Part shown: positions 1-8,452 of the stretch, piece after piece
Layout: every line of letters starts with the position of its first letter
Numbering within the stretch: position 1 is the stretch's first letter
From: Mycobacterium sp. 3519A
GTDB taxonomy: Bacteria > Actinomycetota > Actinomycetes > Mycobacteriales > Mycobacteriaceae
Direction of reading: 5' to 3'
DNA length: 64,000 nt
NCBI RefSeq assembly: GCF_900240945.1
Contig: NZ_OESG01000012.1
Location: 806,001 to 870,000 of the forward strand
Program-made: the position numbers and the translations under genes
The notes under the pieces: generated by a model
Database searches by the model: none
What the model was told of the DNA's origin: nothing
What the model saw: only the letters and a program-made list of their open reading frames with translations

Positions 1-27
1 GGCCAGCATCTCGCGCGCGGTCGTCAT
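1..27 (-). CDS. N-terminal fragment of a divergent gene, cut by window edge
   Basis: An ATG on the minus strand at 27..25 opens a frame reading MTTAREMLA up to the window edge. The gene is divergent from the SDR at 174. A TetR-type palindrome lies between them, so a TetR-like regulator is a reasonable guess, but nine residues cannot prove it. Confidence 0.4.
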
Positions 28-98
28 GATCGCCGAACGTCGGGCCGCCATCTGCTCAGGCCTGCGGGCGCGCTGGAAGTTCACACGATCCAAGATAT

Positions 99-135
99 CA
101 GACCACCGGGCTCTTGTTATCAGACCAGTGGTCTG
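99..135. promoter_or_regulatory. Palindromic operator, TetR-like
   Basis: 121-135 is a 15-base palindrome (CAGACCA-G-TGGTCTG). A copy of its left half, with the same preceding TATCAGACCA context, starts at 99, giving two sites 22 bases apart. The sites lie 39-75 bases upstream of the SDR ATG and between two divergent genes, which fits an autoregulatory operator. The regulator itself is outside the window, so its family is inferred. Confidence 0.6.
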
Positions 136-173
136 TTATCTTTCGGTGATCCGATCACGCAAAAGAGACCCCC

Positions 174-1124
174 ATGGCCCCGCAACAGACCTCCGTCACC
201 GTTCCCGACCTGTCCGGACAGCTGGCCGTCGTCACCGGTTCCAACTCGGGCCTCGGCCTGGGCCTGGCCACCCGGTTGGCCGCCGGGGGCGCTGACGTCG
301 TGATGGCGATCCGCAACCGCGCCAAGGGCGAAGCCGCCGCGGAGCAGATCCGCGCGAAGGTGCCGACCGCGAAGTTGACGATCAAGAGCCTCGACCTGTC
401 GTCGTTGGCCAGCATTCAGGCGCTCGGTGACGACCTCAATGCCGAGGGACGGCCGATCGACATCCTGGTCAACAACGCGGGCGTCATGCAGCCCCCCGAG
501 CGCGAGACCACCGCCGACGGATTCGAGCTGCAGTTCGGCAGCAATCACCTCGGCCACTTCGCGCTGACCGGCCACCTGATGCCGTTGTTGCGCGCCGCGA
601 GTCGTCCGCGGGTGACGTCGTTGAGCAGCCTGGCGGCGCGGATGGGCGGCATCAACTTCGACGACCTGCAATGGGAGAAGCGCTACAACCCGAGTCGGGC
701 CTACTCGCAGTCCAAGTCGGCGAACCTGATGTTCGCAATCGAGTTGGACCGGCTGAGTAAGCGCGCCGGCTGGGGCGTCGTCTCGGTCGCCGCGCATCCC
801 GGTCTGACGAAGACCAACCTGCAGTTCAGCGGTCCGTCGCAGGGCAGGGACAACCCGACACTGCTGGAGCGGTTCTACCGCGTCAGCCGCCAGGCGACGC
901 CGTTCATGTGGCAGGAGATCGAAGACGGCATTCTGCCTGCGCTGTATGCGGCGGTATCACCCGACGCGCAAGGCGGTGCGTTCTACGGCCCGCGCGGCAT
1001 CCTGGAAGTGGCGAGCGGCGGCGTCAAGCCTGCCAAGATCCCGGGGCGCTGCCTGGACGAGTCCGACGGCCGTCGGCTGTGGCAGCTCTCCGAACAGCTG
1101 ACCGGGGTTCGGTATCCGGCGTAG
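174..1124 (+). CDS. Short-chain dehydrogenase/reductase (retinol-dehydrogenase-like)
   Basis: This 316-residue SDR is predicted to be a cytosolic NAD(P)-dependent oxidoreductase. The dinucleotide-binding motif TGSNSGLG is at residues 21-28, NNAG at about 100-103, and the catalytic Y177-x3-K181 sits in AYSQSK. Its length and the TGxNSGLG variant match the retinol dehydrogenase / protochlorophyllide reductase-like branch, larger than classical 250-residue SDRs. The ATG at 174 follows an AAAAGAGA stretch. A palindromic operator upstream suggests control by the divergent gene. A SABATH-like methyltransferase starts 24 bases downstream, so the two may be co-transcribed. The substrate is unknown. 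Confidence 0.9.
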   Translation: MAPQQTSVTVPDLSGQLAVVTGSNSGLGLGLATRLAAGGADVVMAIRNRAKGEAAAEQIRAKVPTAKLTIKSLDLSSLASIQALGDDLNAEGRPIDILVNNAGVMQPPERETTADGFELQFGSNHLGHFALTGHLMPLLRAASRPRVTSLSSLAARMGGINFDDLQWEKRYNPSRAYSQSKSANLMFAIELDRLSKRAGWGVVSVAAHPGLTKTNLQFSGPSQGRDNPTLLERFYRVSRQATPFMWQEIEDGILPALYAAVSPDAQGGAFYGPRGILEVASGGVKPAKIPGRCLDESDGRRLWQLSEQLTGVRYPA

Positions 1125-1148
1125 GCGCTGGAAGGCTACCGTTTAAAG

Positions 1149-2237
1149 GTGCCCGAATCCAGCATCGTCGTGCGGCCCGAGCCGATGGACAGCGGCTCGT
1201 ACACCGCCAGTTCGCGGCTGCAGGCGGCCGGATTGTCGGGGGCTATAAAGCTTTTCGAGCGGGCCGCCGACACCGTCCCGCTTCCGAAGGCACCGCAGCC
1301 CGTGGTCATCGCCGACTACGGCGCGTCCACCGGGCACAACTCGCTGCTGCCGATCTGCGCGGCAATCGCGGTGTTGCGCAAGCGGACCCGGCCGGAGCAT
1401 TCGATCTTGGTGGCACACACCGATGTGGCCGACAACGACTTCACCGTCATGTTCGAGACGCTCGAGCACGACCCCGACTCGTATCTGAAGAAGGACCCGG
1501 CCACCTTCGCCTCGGCGATCGGCCGCTCGTTCTACACCCAGATCCTGCCGTCGAACAGTGTGAACCTGGGCTGGTCGTCGTGGGCGATCCAGTGGCTGGG
1601 TCGGGTGCCTGCTCCGGTGCCGGACCATCTGCAGGTGGCCTACAGCAGCGACGAGGGCGTCAAGGCCGCCTATGCCAAACAGGCCGCGTTCGACTGGCAC
1701 GAGTTCGTCGCCTTCCGCGGGCGCGAGTTGTGCCCCGGCGGCCGTGTCGTGGTGCTAACGACGGCCATCGGCGAGGACGGCGAATTCGGCCACCGGCCGC
1801 TGCTCGACGCGGTACTCGCCGAACTGGCCGATCTGGTGGCGCAGGGTGTCGTCACCGAGCACGAGGTGCACCGGATGTGCATTCCGCTGGTCTCCCGTCG
1901 CGCCGCGGATTTCCTGTCTCCGTTCGCGCCGAAGGGCCGTTTCGAACGGGTCGAGGTCGAGCACCTGGAGGTGTTCAACGCCGAGGACCGGTTCTGGACG
2001 CAGTACCAAGTCGACCATGACGCAACCGCTTTCGGCGCGCAGTGGGCGGCGTTCGCCCGCGCGTCGGTGTTCCCCACGCTCGCCTCGGCCCTCGACGGCG
2101 GTCGCCTCGACCCGCGACGTGCGGACTTCATGGACCGGTTGCAGGCGGGTGTCGCCGCGCGACTGGGGGCCGCGCCGGAAGAGATGCAGATCCCGATGGC
2201 CCAGATCGTCCTCTGGAAACGGCCCAAAGCGCACTAA
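1149..2237 (+). CDS. SABATH-like SAM-dependent methyltransferase
   Basis: This 362-residue protein uses a GTG start 24 bases after the SDR. Its layout matches the SABATH family (salicylate, benzoate and jasmonate carboxyl methyltransferases; Methyltransf_7). There is an N-terminal substrate-loop region with SGSYTASS, a SAM-binding IADYGASTGHNSL at about residues 54-66, a DVADNDF segment and a NLGWSSWAIQWL stretch corresponding to the family's SSYSLxWLS. The fold predicts transfer of a methyl group to a small carboxylic acid. It ends convergently with the GlxA-type regulator, the two stop codons overlapping. The substrate is not determinable from sequence. Confidence 0.78.
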   Translation: MPESSIVVRPEPMDSGSYTASSRLQAAGLSGAIKLFERAADTVPLPKAPQPVVIADYGASTGHNSLLPICAAIAVLRKRTRPEHSILVAHTDVADNDFTVMFETLEHDPDSYLKKDPATFASAIGRSFYTQILPSNSVNLGWSSWAIQWLGRVPAPVPDHLQVAYSSDEGVKAAYAKQAAFDWHEFVAFRGRELCPGGRVVVLTTAIGEDGEFGHRPLLDAVLAELADLVAQGVVTEHEVHRMCIPLVSRRAADFLSPFAPKGRFERVEVEHLEVFNAEDRFWTQYQVDHDATAFGAQWAAFARASVFPTLASALDGGRLDPRRADFMDRLQAGVAARLGAAPEEMQIPMAQIVLWKRPKAH

Positions 2238-3196
2238 CCCGCCATCCGGTCCCGGAACGTGTTGCGGTAGCTCTGCGGCGACACCCCGGTGAGCCTGCGG
2301 AACTGCTCGCGAAAATTGGCGGCCGAGGTGAATCCGACGTCGCGGCCGATCTTTTCGACGCCGTATGTGGTGCTCTCCAGCAGCTGCTGCGCATGGCGGA
2401 TGCGCACACCGGCGACCCACTGCATGGGCGTCTGGCCGGTCTCGGCCTGGAATCGGCGGTTCAGGGTGCGGATGCTCATCGCTGCCCGGTCGGCGATATC
2501 GCGCAGCGACAGGTCGCGGTGCGCCTCCTGCTCGATCCAGGCCAGCACGTCGTCGAGTTCGGTGCGCTCGGCAATGTGCTTGGCAGGGGCGGTGTTTCGC
2601 AGGATAAACTGCGACTGGCCGCCGCTGCGGTGCAGAGGCGCGACGGCAAGGCGCGCGGCGTCGGCGGCCACCGCGGCTCCGTAGTCACCGGCGACCATGT
2701 GCAGGCACAGGTCCAGTCCCGCTGACGCGCCCGCCGACGTGAGCACCTGTCCTTCGTCGACGTAGAGCACGTCGGGGTCGAGTTCAACCGCAGGGAACAT
2801 GCTGCGGAAGTAGTCGGCCGCGATCCAGTGGGTGGTGGCGCGTCGGCCGTCGAGCAGTCCGGCTTCGGCGAGACTGAACGCGCCCGAACAGATCGACGCG
2901 ATGCGGGTGCCGTTGGCGTAGGCGGCCTTCAGTGTGCGCAGTACCTCGTCGGGAGTGGCGACGGTGACATCGTTGCGGCCGGGGACGACGATCGTGTCGG
3001 CCTCGGCCGCGGCGTCGAGGCCGAAGTCGGTGCCGATCCGCATCGGTCCGGCGCTGACCATCGGTTCGGCGCCACACACCAGTACCCGGTAACCGGGTTC
3101 GCCGGACGGCAGCGCGACACGGCCGAACGTCTCGACGGCGGTGCTCAGGTCGAACGCGATCGTGTCGGGCAGGGCCAGCACAGCGACGGTGCGCAT
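2234..3196 (-). CDS. GlxA-family transcriptional regulator (DJ-1/PfpI + AraC)
   Basis: The 320-residue product, starting at ATG 3196, begins MRTVAVLALPDTIAFDLST. The N-terminal two thirds is a DJ-1/PfpI (class I amidotransferase-like) domain with a nucleophile-elbow-like SICSGAF motif. The C-terminal ~100 residues are an AraC-type double helix-turn-helix, including RTLNRRFQAETGQTPMQW and a second helix pair ending in FREQFRRLTGVSPQSYR. Such proteins are cytosolic transcription regulators. The ThDP enzyme ends upstream with 26 bases between, so it could be co-transcribed from that gene or act on the neighbouring block. A longer open frame exists upstream but overlaps the neighbour and lacks domain support. 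Confidence 0.88.
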   Translation of the reverse strand: MRTVAVLALPDTIAFDLSTAVETFGRVALPSGEPGYRVLVCGAEPMVSAGPMRIGTDFGLDAAAEADTIVVPGRNDVTVATPDEVLRTLKAAYANGTRIASICSGAFSLAEAGLLDGRRATTHWIAADYFRSMFPAVELDPDVLYVDEGQVLTSAGASAGLDLCLHMVAGDYGAAVAADAARLAVAPLHRSGGQSQFILRNTAPAKHIAERTELDDVLAWIEQEAHRDLSLRDIADRAAMSIRTLNRRFQAETGQTPMQWVAGVRIRHAQQLLESTTYGVEKIGRDVGFTSAANFREQFRRLTGVSPQSYRNTFRDRMAG

Positions 3197-3222
3197 CTTG
3201 GCAAGATACCAGCGACTAGGCC

Positions 3223-4776
3223 CTATTTGGCCAGCACCGCGTCGATCAGATGCGGCCCGGGTTCGGCGAGCGCGGCACTGAAGTGTTCGGCGAGTTCCTC
3301 CGCGGTGGTGGCGCGCTTCGCGGGCACCCCGAAGCCCTCGGCGATGGCGACGAAGTCGAGGTTCGGATTGGCCAGATCGAGCAGTGAGCGCGCCTTCGGC
3401 CCGCCCGCCGAGGCGCCGACCCGCGCCAACTCGATCTGGAGGATGGCGTATGCGCGGTTGTCGAGAATGACGACGGTGATGTCGAGTTGTTCGCGGGCCA
3501 TGGTCCACAGCGCCGAGATCGTGTACATCGCGCTGCCGTCGGACTGCAGCGCGATCACAGGGCGGTGCGGCGCGGCGATGGCGGCGCCGACGGCCACCGG
3601 CAGGCCCTGGCCGATCGCCCCGCCCGTGAGCGTGAGCACGTCATGCGTCGGTGAGGCGGCGGTGGCGTCGGGCAGCAACAGGCCGCTGGTGTTGGCCTCG
3701 TCGGAGATGATGGCGCCCTCGGGCAACAGCGCGCCGACGACCGCTGCCCAGTTGTCGGGTCGCAGCGGTCCGCTCGGTAGCGGGGCAGGGCTGACAGTGG
3801 AGTCCGGAAGCTCCTGGGCACCAAGCAGTTCGGCAACCGTCTCGAGGCGCCCAGGCCCGAGATTGTGCACCGTCGCACCCGCAGGCACCAGATCGCCCGG
3901 CAGATTGGGATAGGCGAAGAAGGTGACCGGCGACCGGGCCCCTGCAATGATCAGATGTCGCGCACCCTTGAGTTGCTGCTGCGCCAGCTCGGCGAAGTAG
4001 CCCAGCCGCGGGAGGTTCGGCACACCGCGGCCACGGGTCAGTCGCGCCGGGAACGTCTCGATGAGCACCCGCGCCCCGGTGGCGGCGGAAATCCTTGCAG
4101 CAGCGTGTAATTCGTCTGTACCGGTAGCCGCACCGCCGAGCAGCAGGACCGCTTCTTGGCCGGATGACTTCAGCAACTGGGCGATGTCCGCGGCATCGCC
4201 GGTCTCCTCCTCGACCTGCTCGGTGGTCACCGACGGTGCCGCCGCGTCGCCGAGTTCCGCGTCGCCCCAGGATAAATCGGCCGGCAACACCAGCGTGGCG
4301 ATCCGGCCCAGGGTCGCGGCAGCCACCGCCGCGTCGACGGTCTGCGCGAGTTCGTTCGACGACGCGGGTCGGTGCACCGTGCCCGTCAGCCAGTGGCCGA
4401 GCGCGTCGATGTCGGATTGCAATGGTGCATCGAGCTTTTGGTGGTAGGTGGCGTGGTCGCCCACCACGTTCACGATGGGGCTGTGGGCTCGTCGGCCGTT
4501 GTGCAGGTTGGCCAACCCGTTCGCCATTCCAGGCCCCAGGTGCAGCAGGGTGGCCGCTGGCTTGCCCGCGATGCGCGCGTAGCCGTCGGCCGCACCCGTC
4601 GCCACCCCCTCGAACAGACACAACACGGCACGCATCTGCGGTGCGGAATCCAACGCCGCGACGAAATGCATCTCCGATGTCCCGGGGTTGGCGAAACACA
4701 CCTCGACTCCCCCAGCGGTCAGCCGGTCCACAACGATCTCAGCACCCGTAGTCACGTACCCATCCTGTCGAGTCAT
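3223..4776 (-). CDS. ThDP-dependent enzyme, acetolactate synthase / benzoylformate decarboxylase-like
   Basis: This 517-residue enzyme has the three-domain ThDP architecture. The N-terminal Pyr domain carries the catalytic Glu56 in CLFEGVATGAADGYAR, the middle is the FAD/nucleotide-fold domain, and the C-terminal PP domain has the Mg/ThDP motif SDGSAMYTISALW...DN in place of canonical GDGS. There is no dedicated regulatory subunit nearby and the length is shorter than catabolic IlvB, which favours a decarboxylase or carboligase such as the MdlC group over branched-chain synthesis. The ATG at 4776 was chosen; an upstream TTG at 4791 adds five residues. The gene is divergent from the MocR regulator across 67 bases. 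Confidence 0.82.
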   Translation of the reverse strand: MTRQDGYVTTGAEIVVDRLTAGGVEVCFANPGTSEMHFVAALDSAPQMRAVLCLFEGVATGAADGYARIAGKPAATLLHLGPGMANGLANLHNGRRAHSPIVNVVGDHATYHQKLDAPLQSDIDALGHWLTGTVHRPASSNELAQTVDAAVAAATLGRIATLVLPADLSWGDAELGDAAAPSVTTEQVEEETGDAADIAQLLKSSGQEAVLLLGGAATGTDELHAAARISAATGARVLIETFPARLTRGRGVPNLPRLGYFAELAQQQLKGARHLIIAGARSPVTFFAYPNLPGDLVPAGATVHNLGPGRLETVAELLGAQELPDSTVSPAPLPSGPLRPDNWAAVVGALLPEGAIISDEANTSGLLLPDATAASPTHDVLTLTGGAIGQGLPVAVGAAIAAPHRPVIALQSDGSAMYTISALWTMAREQLDITVVILDNRAYAILQIELARVGASAGGPKARSLLDLANPNLDFVAIAEGFGVPAKRATTAEELAEHFSAALAEPGPHLIDAVLAK

Positions 4777-4843
4777 CGAGAAGCCATGCAATAAGACCGG
4801 CCCTTAACGGCGTTTTCACAGTGTCGTCGAAGAAAGGCATGAG

Positions 4844-6277
4844 GTGACGGACGCAATCGCTGACGTGCAGCGCGCCGCAGAATGGCGCACGTCGGCCGCC
4901 GGTCTGGATCTTCACCTCGAACGCGCCGGCCGCAGAGTTCGAGACAGTGTGACCCACGCCATTCGCGACGCCATCCGCTCGGGGCGCCTGGCGCCGGGCA
5001 CCAGGCTGCCGTCGAGCCGCGCACTGGCCACCGACCTCGGTGTCGGGCGGAACACCGTGGCCCGCGCGTACGCCGACCTTGTCACCGAGGGCTGGCTGAC
5101 CTCTCAGCACGGCTCGAGCACGCTCGTGTCGCATCGGGCCGCCGACGTCGTCGGGTCCGTGACCACCCCGCCCCCACGACGGTCGCCGCGCAGGCTCGAC
5201 CACGATCTGCGGCCCGGTCAGCCCGACCTGTCGTCGTTCCCGCGCGCAGAGTGGAGTCGGGCGGTCAAGCGTGCGTTGGACGCGGCACCTGTCGACGCGT
5301 TCGGCTACGCCGACCCCGTCGGCAGGACCGAATTGCGGCACGCCCTCGCCCAGTACCTGGCTCGAGCGCGCGGCGTCAGAGCGCGACCGTGCACCATCGT
5401 CGTGTGCTCCGGAGCGGCTGAGGGGCTCCGTCTCGTCGCGGGCGCCATGGCGGAGCGAGGTACTTCAACCGTCGCCGTCGAAGAGTTCGGGTTGCCTGCC
5501 CACCGAGCGACGCTCAATCGCGCTGGAATCGGCTGCCCGCCATTGCCTGTCGACTCTAGTGGTGCCGACGTGCAGGCTCTTGAAAACATGCCGGACGCGG
5601 CGGGCGTGCTGCTGACCCCTGCGCACCAGTTCCCGCTGGGCGTCACCCTGAGCCACGAACGCCGAGCCGCAGTGCTCGACTGGGCACGCACCACCGGCGG
5701 CCTGATCATCGAAGACGATTACGACGGCGAATTTCGTTACGACAGGCAGCCTGTCGGGGCATTGCAGGGCCTCGATCCCGACCATGTCATCTACCTGGGA
5801 ACGGTGAGCAAGTCACTGGCGCCGGGACTGCGACTCGGTTGGCTGGTGCTGCCCGAACGACTCATCGAACCGGTCGCCCGGCAGAAGGGCGAGACGGAGG
5901 AGACCTCCGGCTTCGTCGAGCAGTTGGCCATGGCGGAATTCATCAGATCCGGCTCGTACGACAGACACCTTCGCACGATGCGCGCCCAATACCGCCAGCG
6001 CCGTGCGCAACTCATGGCAGCCATCGCAGCGTCCCCGACGAGCACCGTGTCGGGAGCAGCTGCGGGCCTACACGTCATGCTGGAGATCGCCGGAGGCGGC
6101 GAAAGCGAGTTGAGTCGTCGGCCCGCGTGGCGGCGGCTCGGCGTGCGGGGCCTGGATTGGTTTCGGCATCCGGACAGCCGCAGCGAACGTGACGGAGTCG
6201 TCGTCGGATATGCGTCGCCCGCACCGAGTGCATGGTCGCCCGCCCTGGCTGCGCTGACCGGACTGCTGCCCGATTGA
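4844..6277 (+). CDS. MocR/PdxR-type GntR regulator with aminotransferase-like domain
   Basis: The 477-residue product starts at GTG 4844 after an AGAAAGG ribosome site. A GntR winged helix occupies about residues 27-100 (RLPSSRALATDLGVGRNTV). The remainder is a fold-type I aminotransferase domain with EDDYDGEF and a PLP-lysine motif SKSLAPGLRLGW. MocR proteins are PLP-responsive transcription factors that usually bind paired direct repeats. Two such repeats lie just downstream at 6283-6319, before the cupin-ligase-glycosyltransferase run, so that run is the likely target. The effector is unknown. Confidence 0.9.
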   Translation: MTDAIADVQRAAEWRTSAAGLDLHLERAGRRVRDSVTHAIRDAIRSGRLAPGTRLPSSRALATDLGVGRNTVARAYADLVTEGWLTSQHGSSTLVSHRAADVVGSVTTPPPRRSPRRLDHDLRPGQPDLSSFPRAEWSRAVKRALDAAPVDAFGYADPVGRTELRHALAQYLARARGVRARPCTIVVCSGAAEGLRLVAGAMAERGTSTVAVEEFGLPAHRATLNRAGIGCPPLPVDSSGADVQALENMPDAAGVLLTPAHQFPLGVTLSHERRAAVLDWARTTGGLIIEDDYDGEFRYDRQPVGALQGLDPDHVIYLGTVSKSLAPGLRLGWLVLPERLIEPVARQKGETEETSGFVEQLAMAEFIRSGSYDRHLRTMRAQYRQRRAQLMAAIAASPTSTVSGAAAGLHVMLEIAGGGESELSRRPAWRRLGVRGLDWFRHPDSRSERDGVVVGYASPAPSAWSPALAALTGLLPD

Positions 6278-6282
6278 CCGGT

Positions 6283-6319
6283 CGAACTGGCCCCTACCCC
6301 GGCCCTCGAAGTGGCCCCT
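6283..6319 (+). promoter_or_regulatory. Direct-repeat operator, probable MocR binding site
   Basis: CGAACTGGCCCCT (6283-6295) and CGAAGTGGCCCCT (6307-6319) differ at one base and start 24 bases apart. They sit between the MocR gene and the cupin start at 6353. The sequence resembles the AAAGTGG-type motif described for actinobacterial PdxR/MocR regulators. Assignment to the adjacent MocR protein is inference. Confidence 0.6.
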
Positions 6320-6352
6320 GAAAGGCGCGGTGACGCACCTAGCGTTGAAACC

Positions 6353-6763
6353 ATGATGGTCATAGGCAACTTGAAGAAGACGGATCTGCTGTGTGTCACC
6401 CCGCCGTCGATCCCGGAGGGTTCACACGCCATGACGCAGCTCGTCGAACTTCCGCCCGCAGATGCTGGAACGCCGCCGCATCGGCACTCGGGCCCGGTGT
6501 TCGGATACATGCTGGAAGGCAGCATGCTGTTCGAGCTGGAAGGTGAGGAACCGAGGGAAATCGTTGCAGGCGAGGCATTTTGGGAGCCCGGTGGCGACGT
6601 CGTGCACTATCAGATGACGAATCTCGACCAGACCGGTTGGACTCGCTTCGTCGCGGTGTGCATCTGTGCGCCGGGAGTCGACATGATCACCCTGCTTAAA
6701 CCGGAGGAGATCGTTTCCCGCGATTCACTGCGTCACCCCAGCGCTCGTCAGCACACACGGTGA
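6353..6763 (+). CDS. Small cupin-domain protein
   Basis: This is a 136-residue single-domain cupin. Motif 1 is seen as PPHRHSGPVFGYMLEGSMLFELEG, with metal-ligand histidines, and motif 2 around EPGGDVVHYQM. Small cupins of this kind are metal-dependent enzymes or ligand sensors, and the substrate cannot be deduced. Two adjacent ATGs (6353 and 6356) are plausible starts; an upstream GTG at 6311 would run through the direct-repeat operator and is less likely. It is the first gene of the run and ends four bases before the acyl-CoA ligase start. Confidence 0.82.
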   Translation: MMVIGNLKKTDLLCVTPPSIPEGSHAMTQLVELPPADAGTPPHRHSGPVFGYMLEGSMLFELEGEEPREIVAGEAFWEPGGDVVHYQMTNLDQTGWTRFVAVCICAPGVDMITLLKPEEIVSRDSLRHPSARQHTR

Positions 6764-6767
6764 CACG

Positions 6768-8420
6768 ATGCCCGTCGATGTGACGGTTCGCCCGCCAGCG
6801 GCGAATGTGCAAAGGTTCCGCGCTGCCGGAATATGGCGGGATACCGGACAGCTCGGTGATCTGCGGAGATGGCGAGACGAGACGCCGTACGCGATCGCCA
6901 TCCAGGCCTACCACGCCGACGGCGAGGCAGAACTGATCACCTACGCCGAATTGGCCAAGCGGGTAGCACGGTTCGCAGGCGCGTTGTACGAGCTCGGAGT
7001 ACGGCCCGGTGCGGTGATCGCGTATCAATTGCCGAATTGGTGGCAAGCGCACGTGCTGCTGCTGGCCGCGGCGCGACTGCAGGCGGTGGTGGCGCCAGTC
7101 ATGATGAGCGTCCGCCCGCGGGAACTGCAGAGGATGCTGCACCGCACCGGTGCGTCGGTGTGCGTGACCACCTCCGAGTGGGCGGGATTCGACCATGCCG
7201 CGGCGTTGAGGGAGATCGCACCGACGCTGCCCGAACTGCGACACCGTCTGGTCATCGGCGAACCGGCGACGGGCGAACTCGACTTTCGATCGTTCGTCGA
7301 GCAGACGCCATGGGAACGAGGGCATCCGGTGGGCCTGGACGACGCGGACGAAGACCCCGATCGAATTGCCATGCTGCTCTGCACGTCTGGCACGTCCGGC
7401 GTGCCGAAGATTGCCATGCACACCGAGAACACGCTGCATGCATCCGCGTCCAGCGTCACCCAGGTCCACGACTTCGGCCGCGACGACGTGCGGTTCACGC
7501 CTCATGCGCTGATGCACACCGTCGGACAAGACACCGCCAGGTCTGCTCTGGCGGCAGGGGCGTCCGTCGTTCTGCTCGACGAGTGGTCCGGGCGGCGCGG
7601 CCTGGAAGTCCTCACCGACAGTGCCACCACCGGGATCGTGGCCGCACCCAATTTCGTCTCCGACGTGCTCACGGCTATCGGGGAGAACCCCCGGCCGCTA
7701 CCTGCCCTACGCACGGTCCGCTGCGTAGGCACGCCGATCCCCAAACCACTCATCACCGCGGTCCCCGCCGCTTTGGGAGCACGCCTGCTCAGCGGGTGGG
7801 GAACGACCGAAATCGGTACGGGCACCGTGACGCGCGTCGACGATACACCGGACTGGGCCGCCTTCAGCGACGGCAGGCCTATCGCGGGCGCAGAAGTCCA
7901 GCTTCGGTCTGCCGCGGTCGCTTCGCACGAGCAACCCCAGCGGGTTTTCGTCCGCGGCGCCACGGTGTGCCTGGCGACTGCGTGCCGCGACGGCGACGCG
8001 TTCACCGTCACCGCCGAGCACGACGACGGCTGGTATGACACCGGCGATCTCGCCGTACCCGATGGCCGCGGCGGGATCCGGTTGATGGGCCGCGTCACCG
8101 ACCGGATCAGCGGAGTATTCCTGATTCCCGCCGACGTTGAATCCGAACTGAGGGCCAATCCGCAAGTCGACGATGTGGCGCTGGTCGGCTACCGCAACGA
8201 CGACGGCGCCGAATCGCCCTGCGCCGTGCTGGTTCCCGCGACCACCCCACCGATCAACCTGGATGAACTGCGCCGGTACCTGACCGGCCTCGGGGTCACC
8301 GAATGGTGCCTGCCCACCCGGCTGGAGTACGTCCAATCTCTGCCGCGCACCAGCAATGGCAAGGTGCGCAAGGAACTTCTGCGGCGCTGGCTGGTGGGAC
8401 ATGCCTCGGTGCGAGATTGA
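6768..8420 (+). CDS. AMP-forming acyl-CoA synthetase/ligase
   Basis: The 550-residue protein is an ANL-superfamily ligase that would activate a carboxylic acid as acyl-AMP and then CoA thioester. The P-loop-like motif [12 protein letters not shown] lies near residue 203. SGWGTTEIGTG serves as the A5 motif, YDTGDLAVPDGRGG-x-R as A7, and LPRTSNGKVRKELL as A10 with the catalytic Lys. It resembles cyclohexanecarboxylate/benzoate-type ligases more than long-chain FadD, but this is a family-level guess. The start is ATG 6768, four bases after the cupin stop. A glycosyltransferase follows 32 bases downstream. Confidence 0.88.
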   Translation: MPVDVTVRPPAANVQRFRAAGIWRDTGQLGDLRRWRDETPYAIAIQAYHADGEAELITYAELAKRVARFAGALYELGVRPGAVIAYQLPNWWQAHVLLLAAARLQAVVAPVMMSVRPRELQRMLHRTGASVCVTTSEWAGFDHAAALREIAPTLPELRHRLVIGEPATGELDFRSFVEQTPWERGHPVGLDDADEDPDRIAMLLCTSGTSGVPKIAMHTENTLHASASSVTQVHDFGRDDVRFTPHALMHTVGQDTARSALAAGASVVLLDEWSGRRGLEVLTDSATTGIVAAPNFVSDVLTAIGENPRPLPALRTVRCVGTPIPKPLITAVPAALGARLLSGWGTTEIGTGTVTRVDDTPDWAAFSDGRPIAGAEVQLRSAAVASHEQPQRVFVRGATVCLATACRDGDAFTVTAEHDDGWYDTGDLAVPDGRGGIRLMGRVTDRISGVFLIPADVESELRANPQVDDVALVGYRNDDGAESPCAVLVPATTPPINLDELRRYLTGLGVTEWCLPTRLEYVQSLPRTSNGKVRKELLRRWLVGHASVRD

Positions 8421-8452
8421 AGTTCCACCGCGTAAACGAAGGAAAGCATTGA

